Assembly (NCBI RefSeq): GCF_030445035.2
Contig: NC_092216.1
Coordinates: 16,803,405-16,867,404 of the forward strand
DNA length: 64,000 nt
Direction of reading: 5' to 3'
From: Dasypus novemcinctus
Taxonomy: Eukaryota; Chordata; Mammalia; Cingulata; Dasypodidae
Shown here: positions 34,441 to 45,079 of the stretch, in pieces
Layout of the letters: each line of letters begins with the position of its first letter
Numbering within the stretch: position 1 is the first letter of the stretch
Translations under genes and position numbers: made by a program
Notes under the pieces: generated by a model
The model's database searches: none
What the model was told of the DNA's origin: nothing
The model's input: only the letters and a program-made list of their open reading frames with translations

Positions 34441-37400
34441 AAAAATTTATTTTTAGAGTAGGCTGACCATTATGAAGAAAAGGCAGAGTGAGATTAATAG
34501 CAAGTTCTTGACAGATGCGGGGAGCAGGGAGGGGGCGGTTTGGAGTCACTCAGTGTGAATTCTTATTAAATGGTAGGCTACCTTTCCTGAAGGGAGAGGA
34601 CTCTTGGACTAGGATGCATAGATATTCAGTGAAAGACAAGATATAGAAATTGTGTAGTACAGCACTCAGACAAATATCTAAACGTTGAGGCTGATGTGAA
34701 AGCACTACAAAAACTGGACTGCAAATGAGTTAAATTTTTGTACTCTGGGAAGGAAACAGCTGTGTTTTCTAGGTTGTACATCATGAACAAATCAATGGCT
34801 AATGGCATTACTGGGTAAAGTCAACAAGAGTACTTTAGAACTTTGTTACCTGCATCCATGGTAGTATTTCCTGCATTTCATGCCAGGGCAGACCAGACCA
34901 GAAATGAGCCATGGCAGCAAAGTGCTGGCAGAGAATGTTAAGTGATCAGAGGAGTTTGTCCCAACTTTTCCTCTATGCTTCAAATACTGATAAGGGCAAG
35001 ACCTTATCAAGAGAATTGACTAGCTGGAAAGGACAATGTAATCTTCAGAAACAGGCCCAGTTCATACTCCTATGTCCAAGCCGAGACTGCTGCCCTATCC
35101 TCCACATGCACAGTTAATGGAATTATTGTTTTATTTTCCAGTTCCTAGTGAGTGAGTTGGCAGGAGCTACAAGAGTTCCTTGAAGTCTAAAAATCATGAC
35201 TCTGGAAAAGTTTCCTTCAGTCCTGTGTGTGGTTGGGTGATGGGAATAGCCTTTAGAGCCTATCAGGAATCTCTGCGAGAGCTTCAGCTGCCTGCCTCAA
35301 GAAAAGTTTCAAACCCACACAGAAGGTGGCTACGTTTGAAGGAGTGTGGGAGATTTCGTGAACTCTGATATCAAACTCTCAACCTTGATAGTGCTGCTGT
35401 AGTACAGACCATAGTTTGCCCATAAAAACGGGAAGGTGGGTTCTATTCAGAGCCAGCAATGTCAGTGTAGGAAAGTCAGTGACAGAGATGCTCACGAGGA
35501 CTCTTTCATCTGGGAATGACAAGGAAGTCCTGTGGTAAACAACCTCCCACTTCCATCTACAGCAGCACCAATTCTTCAGTGTAATCCATGGATTAGAGCT
35601 GTTTCTGGGAAGTAACCACATATTATTATATTATGAAGCAAGTAAATGCTTGCCCTTCTTAGTGAGGCTTTCAAGGTGTGGGTTGGTCTGCTACAGTAAA
35701 ATTGCACTAATGGGGCTTGAGTCAGAAGACACAGATGATCTAGGAAAGGGAAGAGTCACCAAATGGACAGGTCCTGTCTTTGAAAGATTTTGAGTCAAAA
35801 ACCACTCAGGAAATAGAAGTCAACTAGTTTCAGTATTTCATGGGGAAGAAATGTTCTTATGTTGAGTCTCAGTTATCCTAAACTTTTGAGTGCATCACCT
35901 AATGGGAAGCTTGGACCAAAGTTTAATCCTATCTGTAAAAGAGGGCTAATATAAAAGGGTCGACATCTGGGAATGTTGTGTAAAGAGTACACCAGGATAA
36001 ATGTATTTGTGAATTTACCAAGTTCATTCTGCCTGAGTCTATTTTTGTCCCAAAATAAAGTCTGAGAGAAGCACAGGAACTCATCTGAGATACTATCACA
36101 AGGAAACGTACTTCTTTAATGCAGTTCCCCATTTCATTTCGTTACTTAAGCCAGAAATCCAGTAGCACATTTACCACTTTCTCACGGAAATGTTCTTTCT
36201 CCACGTTCCCTGCCTCAAGGTATACACCTATATGCTGGCAGTGCTGGTACTGGCAGTGCAACTATTAGCATGCCAAGAGGTCTGCATTAATATAGATTTG
36301 GAAAACATTTTGTTCAAAGATGAAGTATTAACATTTCCTCCATCCTGCCATTAATTTGAATGAGAAATAGCTGTATCAGGTAAGCTCTATGCAAGCAACA
36401 TAGCACAGATTCTAGGTCTTATCGGACTGTGATCCCCTTTCTCATGAAGCCCTTATTTTCACCTTCTCTCACTTTCCTTGTGAAAATAATAAGCCTACAA
36501 TTAATGGGCCACTCTTTTCTATTCCCCTATTACCTAACAACTGACTTGGTAGGAAAAATTGTGTTTCCAACTGGAATTCCAAGGTATGTTACTTCCTCTC
36601 TCTCCACCTTTACACGTGTGAAAGTTCATAGACTTCTACTTCCTAGGTATGAAATAAAAATGCCCAAAGTAAGTAGAGTTTTTTTTTTCCCATTGAATCC
36701 ACTCCAAAGACGCACAAATATGCACAATGATACATACTTTGGACCTCTTGGTGTTTATTGTTACTTAGTATTATCATTCCATGTTTAAGCAAACTCATTC
36801 TTTGTATTTTCCACCACTAGCTTCATTCTTCATTTCTCAATTTTGTAAGAGAATGGGGGTTGATTACTTATTTCCTGCATCTGAAGTGGTCTTCTGCTAT
36901 TTTAGTAAAGTTTGATGGTTTTCTCTCTCCGGATCCAAGAGAGGGGGGCAATCCCTGGAAAACACACACACGCATAAAAGATATTTAAATTGCTATTTCT
37001 CAAAATTAAAATTAAGTAGTTAGGTCAAAGTATCTTGGTCCTCCTGGACTGTCCACATTTTACTGACTTTGATATCTTTAAATTGTACCTCAGAGTTTAA
37101 AATTGTCCTCCACAATCTATGCAATATTGCCTAAATTCTCTGTATGGCTGTGCGATATGAGTACATGTGAGTCTTTAAAAAAACACTGTGGCAATCAAAA
37201 AGATAGGATCAATTCCATAAAGACTCGTAAATTTTATAGAGGTAAGAGAGCCCCAAACCTAAATATAGGAGCAAAGCATGAGCCCATACCTGTGGAATAA
37301 TGCTTCAAAGAAGTGGAGATGATGAATCACGTGCATCAAGTGTCCATTCCAGTCATCCTCCTTTACCTTGTTTAGCTTTCTCTCCCATAAGCAGTTTTGT

Positions 37401-37500
37401 ACTATAGTATCCCTTATAGGGTAACTACTTACTGACCTGGAGTTACGCTATGACTTACTTTTACTGTCTATTCCTCTACCAGAAGAAAGCAGCTTCAAAA
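34441..37500. other. No gene recognised downstream of TSPY
   Basis: Mostly unique sequence with AT-rich parts. I looked for a sixth TSPY exon on the minus strand and could not identify one. A GTATGG donor-like site near 37292 and other sites are not convincing. Confidence 0.4.
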
Positions 37501-37504
37501 CACA

Positions 37505-37510
37505 TTTATT
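37505..37510 (-). terminator. Candidate polyadenylation signal of TSPY
   Basis: AATAAA on the minus strand lies 66 bases past the stop codon (37576-37578). It is also downstream of a strong donor-like AG|GTAAGG at 37544/37543. If used, exon 5 would be the terminal exon with a very short 3' UTR. Confidence 0.5.
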
Positions 37511-37543
37511 CCCCACCATCACCACCCTACTTGAGATCCTTAC

Positions 37544-37629
37544 CTGTCTGCCTCTCTGTTCCCTCTTCTTGTCTCTTATATCCTTAGGTAGTACTGCAGG
37601 GGATTCAGCCAGAGATCCTCACAGATGAT
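37544..37629 (-). other. TSPY: TSPY exon 5 (coding to 37576)
   Basis: Acceptor CATTACCAG|ATCATC. It codes [17 protein letters not shown] then TAA at 37576-37578. A donor-like CAGACAG|GTAAGG lies at 37544/37543, so the exon may be spliced to an unseen untranslated exon. Relative to other mammals the sequence after YYLR looks like it carries one extra base, which creates the stop and removes a short tail. Confidence 0.85.
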
Positions 37630-39229
37630 CTGGTAATGGACAAAGACAAATGAGCCAGCATCCCCCACGGATCTTGGAAACCCACCAAGGCCATTTCTGA
37701 TACTGCCCTTAGGGGACTTACCTCAGCAATTCTATTAGATCCTGCAAAGTTATGGTCAGACAACCAGTTGAAGAAGTTAAGGCTGGTATTGGAGTTACTG
37801 TAGCTGTTGGTCTGGCACTCATAATCACCGAGCCATTGGATTGGAGTGGAATGAGATGCCTTATATCCTGTAGAAAGAAGAAGATAGGGAGAGGGTCTTG
37901 TTCACCAGTTCCCCAAACTACCCACAGAACGACCTCTTACCAGTGATAGTAATGTCATACTCCTTAGTGATCACTTCATTTTGGAAGTAAGGGTTTCTCC
38001 CAAAGAAAAATATGATTTTGCAACTATTTGTAGGATGGATGAACTCTTCTACCTGAACAGGGAAAAGCAGAGACAGGAAAAATCACTCCAGGCCTTGCCT
38101 GATTCTATGCTTAATAAGTTCTCCCCTCACTTATTCCTATACTTTAAGCATCCCATCTCTTACCTTCAAACTGATCATATAGTTGAGCATATCCTGATCC
38201 TGGTCGCTGATCATTGCTGACATCAGAGGATGGTTCAGAATCTGCACTGGGTTAAGGAGTCAAATACACGAGGATGGCAAGGGTAAAAATGGTCAACACA
38301 CCTGGAAAGCAATCAGAAGTAGGAAGACACATTTCCCAGAAAACTGCTATTGCTAGTTTATCCTTCTTTAAAAGCCTCCTTATATCCTATTTTCTGAGAG
38401 CTCCTGAACTTAATTTTTGTATGCATACAGGTGTCATGCCTGAAAATAGATGTTCTGAGGACAATCATTGATTAACCAGTGAAAATTTGGGGATGTTTAC
38501 TTGAGGCAATGAATCTTAGATAAGCTTCTCTGGATTCTAAAGTGAAGCAAGAGTATATGATTAGAGTTCTAAAAGGACCATCTGATGAATGGGAAGCCAT
38601 TTATAAGCCGAGTATATTGCATGGTGTCAAAATGCGCCCACAAAGACACAATGCTTAGTATGAAAAGGAATCTATGTGTTGAGGACCTGTTGTTTGCAGG
38701 CAGGTACCGGCAGTAATAGGCCAGGACAAATGATAAAGATTGCCATACAGAACCAATCTCTACTCAGTTACGCTAATAAATACCGGTTCTTTAAATGTGA
38801 AATGTGTTACGGAACTTCTATGTTATTCTTAATTCTATTAAAATATATATGGGGAAACGGACTTGGCCCAGTGGTTAGGGTGTCCGTCTACCACATGGGA
38901 GGTGTCCGTCTACCACATGGGAGGTCTGTGGTTCAAACCCTGGGCCTCCTTGACCCATGTGGAGCTGGTCCACGCGCAGTGCTGATGTGCGCAAGGAGTG
39001 CCGTGCCACGCAGGGGTGTCCCCCGTGTAGGGGAGCCCCACATGCAAGGAGTGCGTCCCGTAAGGAGAGCCGCCCAGCGCAAAAGAAAATGCAGCCTGCC
39101 CAGGAACAGCGCCGCCCACACTTCCCGTGCTGCTGACAACAGAAGCAGACAAAGAAAAAGACGCAGCAAATAGACACAGAGAACAGAGGGGGGGAGGGGG
39201 GGAATTAAATACCTAAATAGACTTTAAAA

Positions 39230-39274
<45 letters not shown>

Positions 39275-40324
39275 ACCAGGAAAAATTCCTGTGCTTTGCT
39301 GAAAAGTTACGGATTCATCAAAACTTCTGCAAGTGCTGAAGGTGGCCATTTGCTTCACTCGATACACTTAATTCAATAAGTATTCCATCCCCCCACAGGA
39401 TTGCCTCCTTCCTCAGCCCTGACTTCCTCCCCCATCCTCTTGCCTAGTCCACTCCCATTGGAACTGTACTAAGGATACGATTTGTTTGTTTGTTTAGGCT
39501 CTTATGATCTTTTTTATTAAGGTATAACTAACATACAATAAAATGCACAACCCGTAGTTTGTTCAGTTTCCGCAACTGTACAAACCCACATAATCACAAG
39601 TCAAAACAGGATTTAGTACATTTTCACCACCCCAAAAGTTTCCTTGTGTCTCCTCAGTCAAACCCCCTCCCTGCCTTCAAGAAACCACTTCTATCACCAG
39701 AAAGGAGCTTTTTCTGCTCTTGGAGTTTAGCTAAACGCAGTTGTACAAGGATACGGTTTTGAACCAGAAGCCACGAATACGCTCAATGATGTTGCTTCTG
39801 CGCTCCAGGTGCGGCTTAAAGGCCTGCCTCAGCTTGTGCTTCAGCCGGCAAAAGGCCCGGTTGGTTCGGACTTTCACGCTGCTCAGCTCTAACTGCAGGG
39901 CCTCTAGCGCCTCCACTGATGTCTGGGCCGCCTCCGCATCATACCCTGGCTGGGCCCGCCCGCACTCCTCCTGCCCCTCCTCCAGGCTTTTCTGCTCCGC
40001 CTCTCGCTCCTGCTCTTGCACCTCCTCTTCCGCCACTACGTCCACTACCGCCATTACATTCTCCAGCACCATGTCCTCCTCCATCACCTCCATTTCCGGC
40101 AGCTCCTCCACCCAGAGCACCGCGGCCTCCTCGCAGGGCGCCTCTCCCGTCTCCATCCCTCCAGCTGGGTCCTGTGCCTCCGCCCCTGCCCTGCAGCTCT
40201 GTGGGGACCGCTGGCCAGGGCGCCCGAGCGACTCTCCTACCAGAGGGCCGCTTGCCAGGCCACGGAGGTGTTCTGAGCGTGCCTGGGGAGCCGGGCCTTC
40301 GCCAGGACCCGCTTCACTCGCCAT
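37576..40324 (-). CDS. TSPY: TSPY: testis-specific Y-encoded-type NAP/SET protein, five coding exons
   Basis: Joined coding exons, minus strand: 40324-39755, 38241-38164, 38052-37941, 37867-37722 and 37629-37576. They total 960 bp, or 319 codons plus stop, close to the roughly 310 residues of other TSPY proteins. Residues 1-135 are GC-rich-encoded and include an acidic stretch ([14 protein letters not shown], then [13 protein letters not shown]). The NAP/SET fold follows from about 138: the dimerisation helix with [21 protein letters not shown] and GFW, then [55 protein letters not shown] and [11 protein letters not shown]. Introns obey GT-AG and keep frame (phases 0, 0, 1, 0). Family members bind histones and act in spermatogonial proliferation. 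NPYFQN-VITKEY and the lack of a long acidic C-terminal tail favour TSPY over its X-linked paralog TSPX/TSPYL2. The start is the first ATG of the open frame. Caveats are a weak exon 1 donor and an early stop relative to other TSPY. Confidence 0.92.
37722..37867 (-). other. TSPY: TSPY exon 4
   Basis: A 146-bp exon with acceptor TTTCTACAG|GATATAA and donor GCTGAG|GTAAGT. It encodes the SHSTPIQW and [20 protein letters not shown] segments that form the earmuff and C-terminal helices in NAP-family proteins. Intron 3 is 73 bp and intron 4 is 92 bp. Confidence 0.93.
37941..38052 (-). other. TSPY: TSPY exon 3
   Basis: A 112-bp exon with acceptor CCCTGTTCAG|GTAGAAG and donor CACTG|GTAAGAG. It encodes 37 residues plus one base, including the NAP beta-hairpin hallmark [13 protein letters not shown]. 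Intron 2 is only 111 bp. Confidence 0.93.
38164..38241 (-). other. TSPY: TSPY exon 2
   Basis: A 78-bp, phase 0 to 0 exon encoding 26 residues ([20 protein letters not shown] then YMISLK). The acceptor is GTGCAG|ATT and the donor GAAG|GTAAG, both good. It encodes the second helix region of the NAP fold. Confidence 0.93.
38851..39238 (+). mobile_element. DAS-type SINE in TSPY intron 1
   Basis: GGGGAAACGGACTTGGCCCA head, B-box GGTTCAAACCCTGG, typical body and A-run tail. It lies antisense to TSPY in intron 1. The head contains a 22-bp tandem duplication. Confidence 0.9.
38881..38924. repeat. 22-bp tandem duplication inside the SINE head
   Basis: TGTCCGTCTACCACATGGGAGG occurs twice in a row at 38881-38902 and 38903-38924, between the A-box and B-box. 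The other three long copies have this segment once. Confidence 0.9.
39239..39270. repeat. (TA)n microsatellite
   Basis: About 15 TA units follow the SINE A-run. The pre-insertion target on the other side also reads ATATATAT (38843-38850), so the array may have grown from the target duplication. Confidence 0.9.
39505..39715 (-). mobile_element. Old L1 3' end in TSPY intron 1
   Basis: The reverse complement of an ancient L1 3' UTR: TTTATTAAGGTATAACTAACATACAATAAAATGCAC, TTCACCACCCCAAAAGTTTCC. It begins about 40 bp inside the intron from the exon 1 donor. Confidence 0.65.
39755..40324 (-). other. TSPY: TSPY coding exon 1
   Basis: It encodes 190 codons from ATG (40322-40324; G at +4) to ...GFWFKT. 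The open frame extends upstream to 40630 without any other ATG, so translation most likely starts here. The donor is ACC|GTATCC: it is positioned exactly where the family alignment needs it (FW, three residues, then exon 2 ILNHP), but it matches the consensus only at GTA. Confidence 0.88.
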
Positions 40325-40960
40325 GTGGCCCGGGCCGGTGCAGGCAAGGACGCCGCACACGCTCTCCCCAGGCCACGCCTGCGGGTACACCAGCGGCTCT
40401 GGGCTGAGCGGGTGGGCCCCCGGCAGCCTGTGGCGTGTGGAGCTGGGCGCATGCGCAGCGCTTGGTGACGGCAAGACGGCCAGTGGCGGGAAAGCCGCGC
40501 TTTCCACGCCCCACGCCGCTCCCTCCCCCCCACCCCTCCGGCGGCGCAGAGCCCTGGCCCCTCCCGCTCCTGCCCTTCCCCGCTCCTGCCCCGCCCTCAC
40601 ACTGGGCTGGAGCAAAGCCTGCGCCTGCAACCCGCAGCCCAGCCTTCGAGGGAGCGAGTCTGCAGGGCGCTGCTCACCTCCAGCAGGCTGGTGGGGAACG
40701 TGCGTGGCGCTCAGTGAAGGTCAGGTCAGGGCCCGCGCGGGGACCCCGGCTGGTTCTGGGGCGGAATTTCCTAAGCCATGGAGGCAGACCCCGCCATACA
40801 GGATCTGGCTGCCCACAGCAATTATCCCGCCCACAAAACCTAAGCGGAGCCGGGAAAACTGCGCCCTGGCAGCCGAGCACCGCTGCCCGGAAAGGCGCCC
40901 TGTTCTTCCTCTTTCACGTTTCCTATTTTGGGCACCGTTAGCTCGACCTACACAAATGTC
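40325..40960 (-). promoter_or_regulatory. CpG-rich presumptive promoter/5' UTR of TSPY
   Basis: Very GC- and CpG-rich sequence extends from within exon 1 to about 40960, with GGGGCGG- and GGGCGGG-type Sp1-like motifs on either strand (for example near 40590 and 40757). I see no TATA box at a convincing distance. The transcription start cannot be fixed from sequence alone. Confidence 0.5.
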
Positions 40961-42605
40961 TCTCCTTGCTCGTTTTTCAGTGGAGAGAGATCGTGACGGT
41001 AAGTAGTGCACAGAAAGCATACGCATATGGAACCCAAGATCATGGGGTCACAGGTCCTGCACTCTTTCCTATAACGTGAGGGAGAAGGACGGAGTAGATT
41101 CTTCCAAGCTGGTGACCTAAATCCCTCAAAGGAAAAACTGTCGCCGCTCAGGAAAGAAGACGCTTTGGGGACAAGGTCCAAGACTGGCTGGAAGGAGTTT
41201 TGAAAAGTATATTGTATTTTTCCATATCATACATTTTCTTTTACTTTTTCTTTCTGTCTTCCTGATGTACACAGCTGTAATGGATGTTCATCTAAAAATA
41301 CTTTCAGAACCTGTTTTATTCCATACCAAGAAAACCATAATATTTATTTCCTCTCCTTTTACCTTTATACAAAAATAATTGTAATAAGTAACAACGCATT
41401 AAGATAATTAATTCAAAACCCAGCAATTCGTGGTCAAAGTGTAATTGACGTTGAGGCAAGTTTGATTGTGTCTCCACACCATGCCAGATCATACTGTGGA
41501 AAAATCACTGGGGAACTATTATGCTAGCCTGGAGAAACAAATCTCATTAGGACTTGAGGAAACCAGGCAAAGATCTTAACTCCTATTCCAATTTACCGTT
41601 TCTTTGCCTCCCTTCTTTTAAAATGGGGTGTAAATGTTCTTCTGATATGTTCTATCCCTGGGTCTGTCAAGCTGAGAAGGAAGATCCACAGTCCTCTTCT
41701 TCTGACCTGACAATTCTTTTGATTTTCTCTATCAGTGTATGGGCAAACATAAAAGGAGGCTACATAACCATGTATGGCATTTTATCTCATGAAGTTCTTT
41801 AGGACAATTTCTTGCCAGTTGGCCCCCCAAGCATGGTCTTTCTGGGAATATAGTTTATAAGGAGTTAAGCAGAAATAAGGCAAGTGGTTAATGACAAGTG
41901 CCTGTTTGTATACTATGGAATAATATTCTGGGTCGTGGCTAGTAATACTGATAAGGGGCACTAAACACTTCTGGAGTGATGTCATCATCATGTCAATGTA
42001 CAAGTCTCTTAGAAAAGCCTCCCCAGAGATGAAGTGAGTAAAAGGCCAAATTCTGCTTGCTGGAGGACAGCAGAGATCAGAAAATAATCCACAAATGCTG
42101 ATTTGAAGAAACTGAAAAATCATAGGCAGGAGAAATCTTTCCCATAAAGAAGGCCAATTTTCATGACCCTTCGCCCTTATTGGGTCCCTTGCAACTCAGG
42201 ATCCACACAGAGGCAGCGCAGTGCCACGTCCGTCTCACCACATATAAAGACTGTTGACAGAATCATATTTAGAAACTCCATGCATCCCCAGGCACTGGAA
42301 CCTACGTCTGCAGAGACCCAGAGGAGAATACAAGCCTACAAAGAGTACAAAGCAGCTCACTCAGGCAAGATCTCAATCTTTTTGTGTGTGTGAGAGAGGT
42401 GGTGAGTGTAAATCGATGCCATCTTGCCCCAGCTCCTCAGGATACTGCCTTTTACAAACATGATTAATTTATGCAGAGAGAGCTTTCAGTTTAAAAATAC
42501 AATGCCAAAGAATGCAGCCTTCACAAAGGTATTACGTGTTCTTTGCCAAGATTTTATTTCTCAAATCATACAATGCATTTTATTAAGTGCTAGTTGGTAT
42601 CCTAA
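40961..42605. other. No gene recognised upstream of TSPY
   Basis: Mixed, mostly unique sequence. Short open frames (for example 41554-41802, 42163-42393) lack recognisable features. Confidence 0.35.
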
Positions 42606-43215
42606 CAATAATCTGTTTGAAGCTCATTTTATTTATTTATTCATTTATTTGTTATTAATTCATGTACTGATTTTATCTTTAAAGAAGCTTTAGATTACAT
42701 AAATGTTACATAAAAATATGGGGGAATCCCATATACCCCACCCATTCCTCCTCCCACACGGTTCCCCATTAACAACATCTTTCATTAGTGTGGTTCATGT
42801 GTTACAATTGATGAACGTATATTGAAGCATTGCTGCTTACCATGGACTATAGTTTACATTATCATTTATACTTTGCCCCACACAATTTTATGGGTTTTGG
42901 CAAAATGTATAATGGCCTGTATCCATCATTGCAATGCCATGCAGGTCAATTCCAATGTACCAAAAAGCCCCCATATTATACCTATTCTTCTCTCTCCCTC
43001 CCCCTCAGAACCTCTGGTGGCCACTGCCTTTATATCAATGATATAAGTTCTTCCATTGCTAGAATAATAATGTCTATAATAGAATAATATGTCTACTTTA
43101 GTCCATCGTTCTTTCCCAATCTTGAGGGTTTTGGGATGGTGATGTCTACTCTGTTTCTGATTGAGATGGGACTTAGATCCCATGTGGTAGATGGATAGAG
43201 CTGTCTTAATTGTAA
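42606..43215 (-). mobile_element. L1 3'-end fragment, antisense
   Basis: It matches the antisense part of 30291-31260 in order: TTTAAAGAAGCTTTAGATTACATAAA, CATTAACAACATCTTTCATTA, CATGGACTATAGTTTACATTA and ATTGAGATGGGACTTAGATCCC. Confidence 0.7.
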
Positions 43216-43269
43216 TTTATTTGGGATGGGTAGTGTCCATCTTCATTCTTTTGTTAGCTCTCCTATTGA

Positions 43270-43395
43270 GTCCATTGAACTCATTTTAGAGTTGAAATAA
43301 CAGAAATCAAGGAGGTAAAGTTATTTGGCCAAATGCAGGTGGCAGGACTAGAATCTGTATCTCTTACTCCCCAGTCCAGTGGTTACTTTAACAGC
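43270..43395 (+). mobile_element. MIR SINE fragment
   Basis: GGAGGTAAAGTTATTTGGCCAAA...GTGGCAGGACTAGAATCTG matches the MIR core (tail-ward orientation) with typical divergence. Confidence 0.65.
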
Positions 43396-43684
43396 TCTTG
43401 GAAATTATGTTTTTAATAGGTGTACATAGAACAGAGTACAAATTTTCACTTGAAAAGCTTAAGAAAACCTAGAAAAATACAATAGTAAAATTTTTGAAGC
43501 ACTTAAAACATGGTTCTTTCTACTTCTCCTATTAACAGGATTTTAAAGGGTGGATGGTGTTTCCATTCTAACTTAATTTTTTCCTTACCCAAATATCCAA
43601 GTTCATAAATGTAAACACATCTGATGACATGCTTCCTTATCATCCTTCTATTATGACACAAGGATTACTGAGAATTAGTAACGC

Positions 43685-43870
43685 CAGCTGATATCATTTC
43701 CAGGTTTTTCAAGCTCCCTAAGAAATAAATAATGATACACCTATTTTACAATGTAAGAAATGTACGGGTAGACATTAATTGTTCCACAGCATTCACCAAG
43801 AAAGTGATAGAAACAAGATGTTAACCTATATTTAAAATCTTTTCAAAACGCTTCTCCATTTTAATAGATT
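43685..43870 (+). mobile_element. MIR SINE fragment
   Basis: The CCTATTTTACAATGTAAGAAATG...GTGATAGAAACAAGATG order resembles the MIR core ATTTTACAGATGAGGAAACTG. Weakly conserved. Confidence 0.5.
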
Positions 43871-44039
43871 ATGCCTGTTTCCATGCTTTGTCTGCATGGG
43901 CACATGAGGTGTCATAGGGAATATAAGATTTCTAGAGCCAGTGGAGGCATTTATCTTTAATTATTGTACGTTAAGTTTATGAATAACTGGGCTGTCCCAA
44001 ATCCTTGGCTTATTTTGTGAATAAATTTTGCACATTCCA

Positions 44040-44690
44040 CTTTAGTTCATGACAATTCCATCCTTCCAGTTGCTCAGGCAAAATATTTATAGCTGCCTTT
44101 GATCCTTTCACAGTTTTACAACCCATGTCCATTCTATCAGGAAATCCTCTTGACAATATCGTCAAAGTACATTCATTATGCAATTGCCTCTCATATTCTT
44201 CGTTGCTATGACAGTGTTTTAGAGAACAGCATCTCTCAAAAGAATAATTGCAACAATCTCCAGTCTTTTTTCCGGTCTTTCTGCTTCAGACTTTACCCAC
44301 ATTAGGTCTATTAAAAATGCTTATTTTAAATAATAATTTCTATAATATCTCCTCTTACTTCAATCACTCCAATAACTTCTCATCTCACTCCAAATAAAAG
44401 TGTAAAACCTGAGCATGGCATACAAAGCTACACATAATCTGCATCCCTTCTCTCCTCAATCACAGACAGATACACAATCATTCACACATTTCTGACCTCA
44501 TCTCCCTCATTCTTCTGCACCAATCCTTAAACCATTCTTGATTTTTTCTCAAATTAATCAGAAACAATATTTCTGTCTCAGGGGTATTTAAACTTAAGGC
44601 TCCTTGTAAGTAAAACTCTTTCCCTTCAATTGAATGCTCTGCTATCTCCTTCATCTCCTTCAGGTATCTGGAAATAAGAGCTTATCAGTG
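44040..44690 (+). mobile_element. L2-like LINE 3' part
   Basis: Recognisable segments in order: TCCAGTTGCTCAGGCAAAA, CCATTCTATCAGGAAATCCT, TTCTCATCTCACTCCAAATAAAAG, GGCATACAAAGCTACACATAATCTG and CTCCTTCAGGTA. This is the coding tail and 3' end of an ancient CR1-clade/L2-type element, heavily decayed. Confidence 0.55.
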
Positions 44691-44924
44691 TTGTTTTCTT
44701 TAATTATCCAATTTAACACTGAAATCAATTATTTAGCTTGGGTCTTCCAGAATAGTGCCTTATGAATTAAGCATATCAAAGTACCAGCTCTTTTAATATC
44801 CTAATTCTTTGCAGAATAGTACATTTGTAAAATAAAATAGAAACATGGTAATGTCAAGTTGCTCTGTGTTCCTAAGCACTTACTCTACCTTTCTGTATTT
44901 ATTATGGACTAGTCCTAGGATGTA

Positions 44925-45075
44925 GAACAACACTGTGTCTCTTAAACTTGTGCATACGTGTTATTGGGGATCACATTAAAAACCAGATTCTATTTTAGTA
45001 TGTATGTGGTAAGGCCTGAGATTGTGCATTACTAACAAGTTCCTAGGTGATGCTATTTACTTTCATACTAAAAAT
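44925..45075 (+). mobile_element. MER5A-like hAT transposon fossil
   Basis: ACAAGTTCCTAGGTGATGCTATTTAC and the opposite arm TCTTAAACTTGTGCATACGTG...GATCACATTAAAAACCAGATTC follow MER5A arrangement. It is a short, degraded non-autonomous element. Confidence 0.5.
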
Positions 45076-45079
45076 AGGA

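Noticed and set aside
37544-40324. Assignment to TSPX/TSPYL2 rather than TSPY
   Set aside because: Exons 3 and 4 ([25 protein letters not shown]) fit TSPY better, and the long acidic C-terminal tail of TSPX is absent.
40325-40630. Upstream extension of TSPY exon 1 coding to 40630
   Set aside because: The open frame continues but contains no ATG; the codon at 40630 is TTG. The first ATG is at 40324, although non-AUG initiation cannot be excluded.
39741-41006. Open frame of 421 codons on the plus strand
   Set aside because: It lies antisense to TSPY exon 1 and the CpG-rich promoter. It is low-complexity (Ser/Pro/Arg-rich) and arises from GC content; splice-framed homology supports the minus strand.
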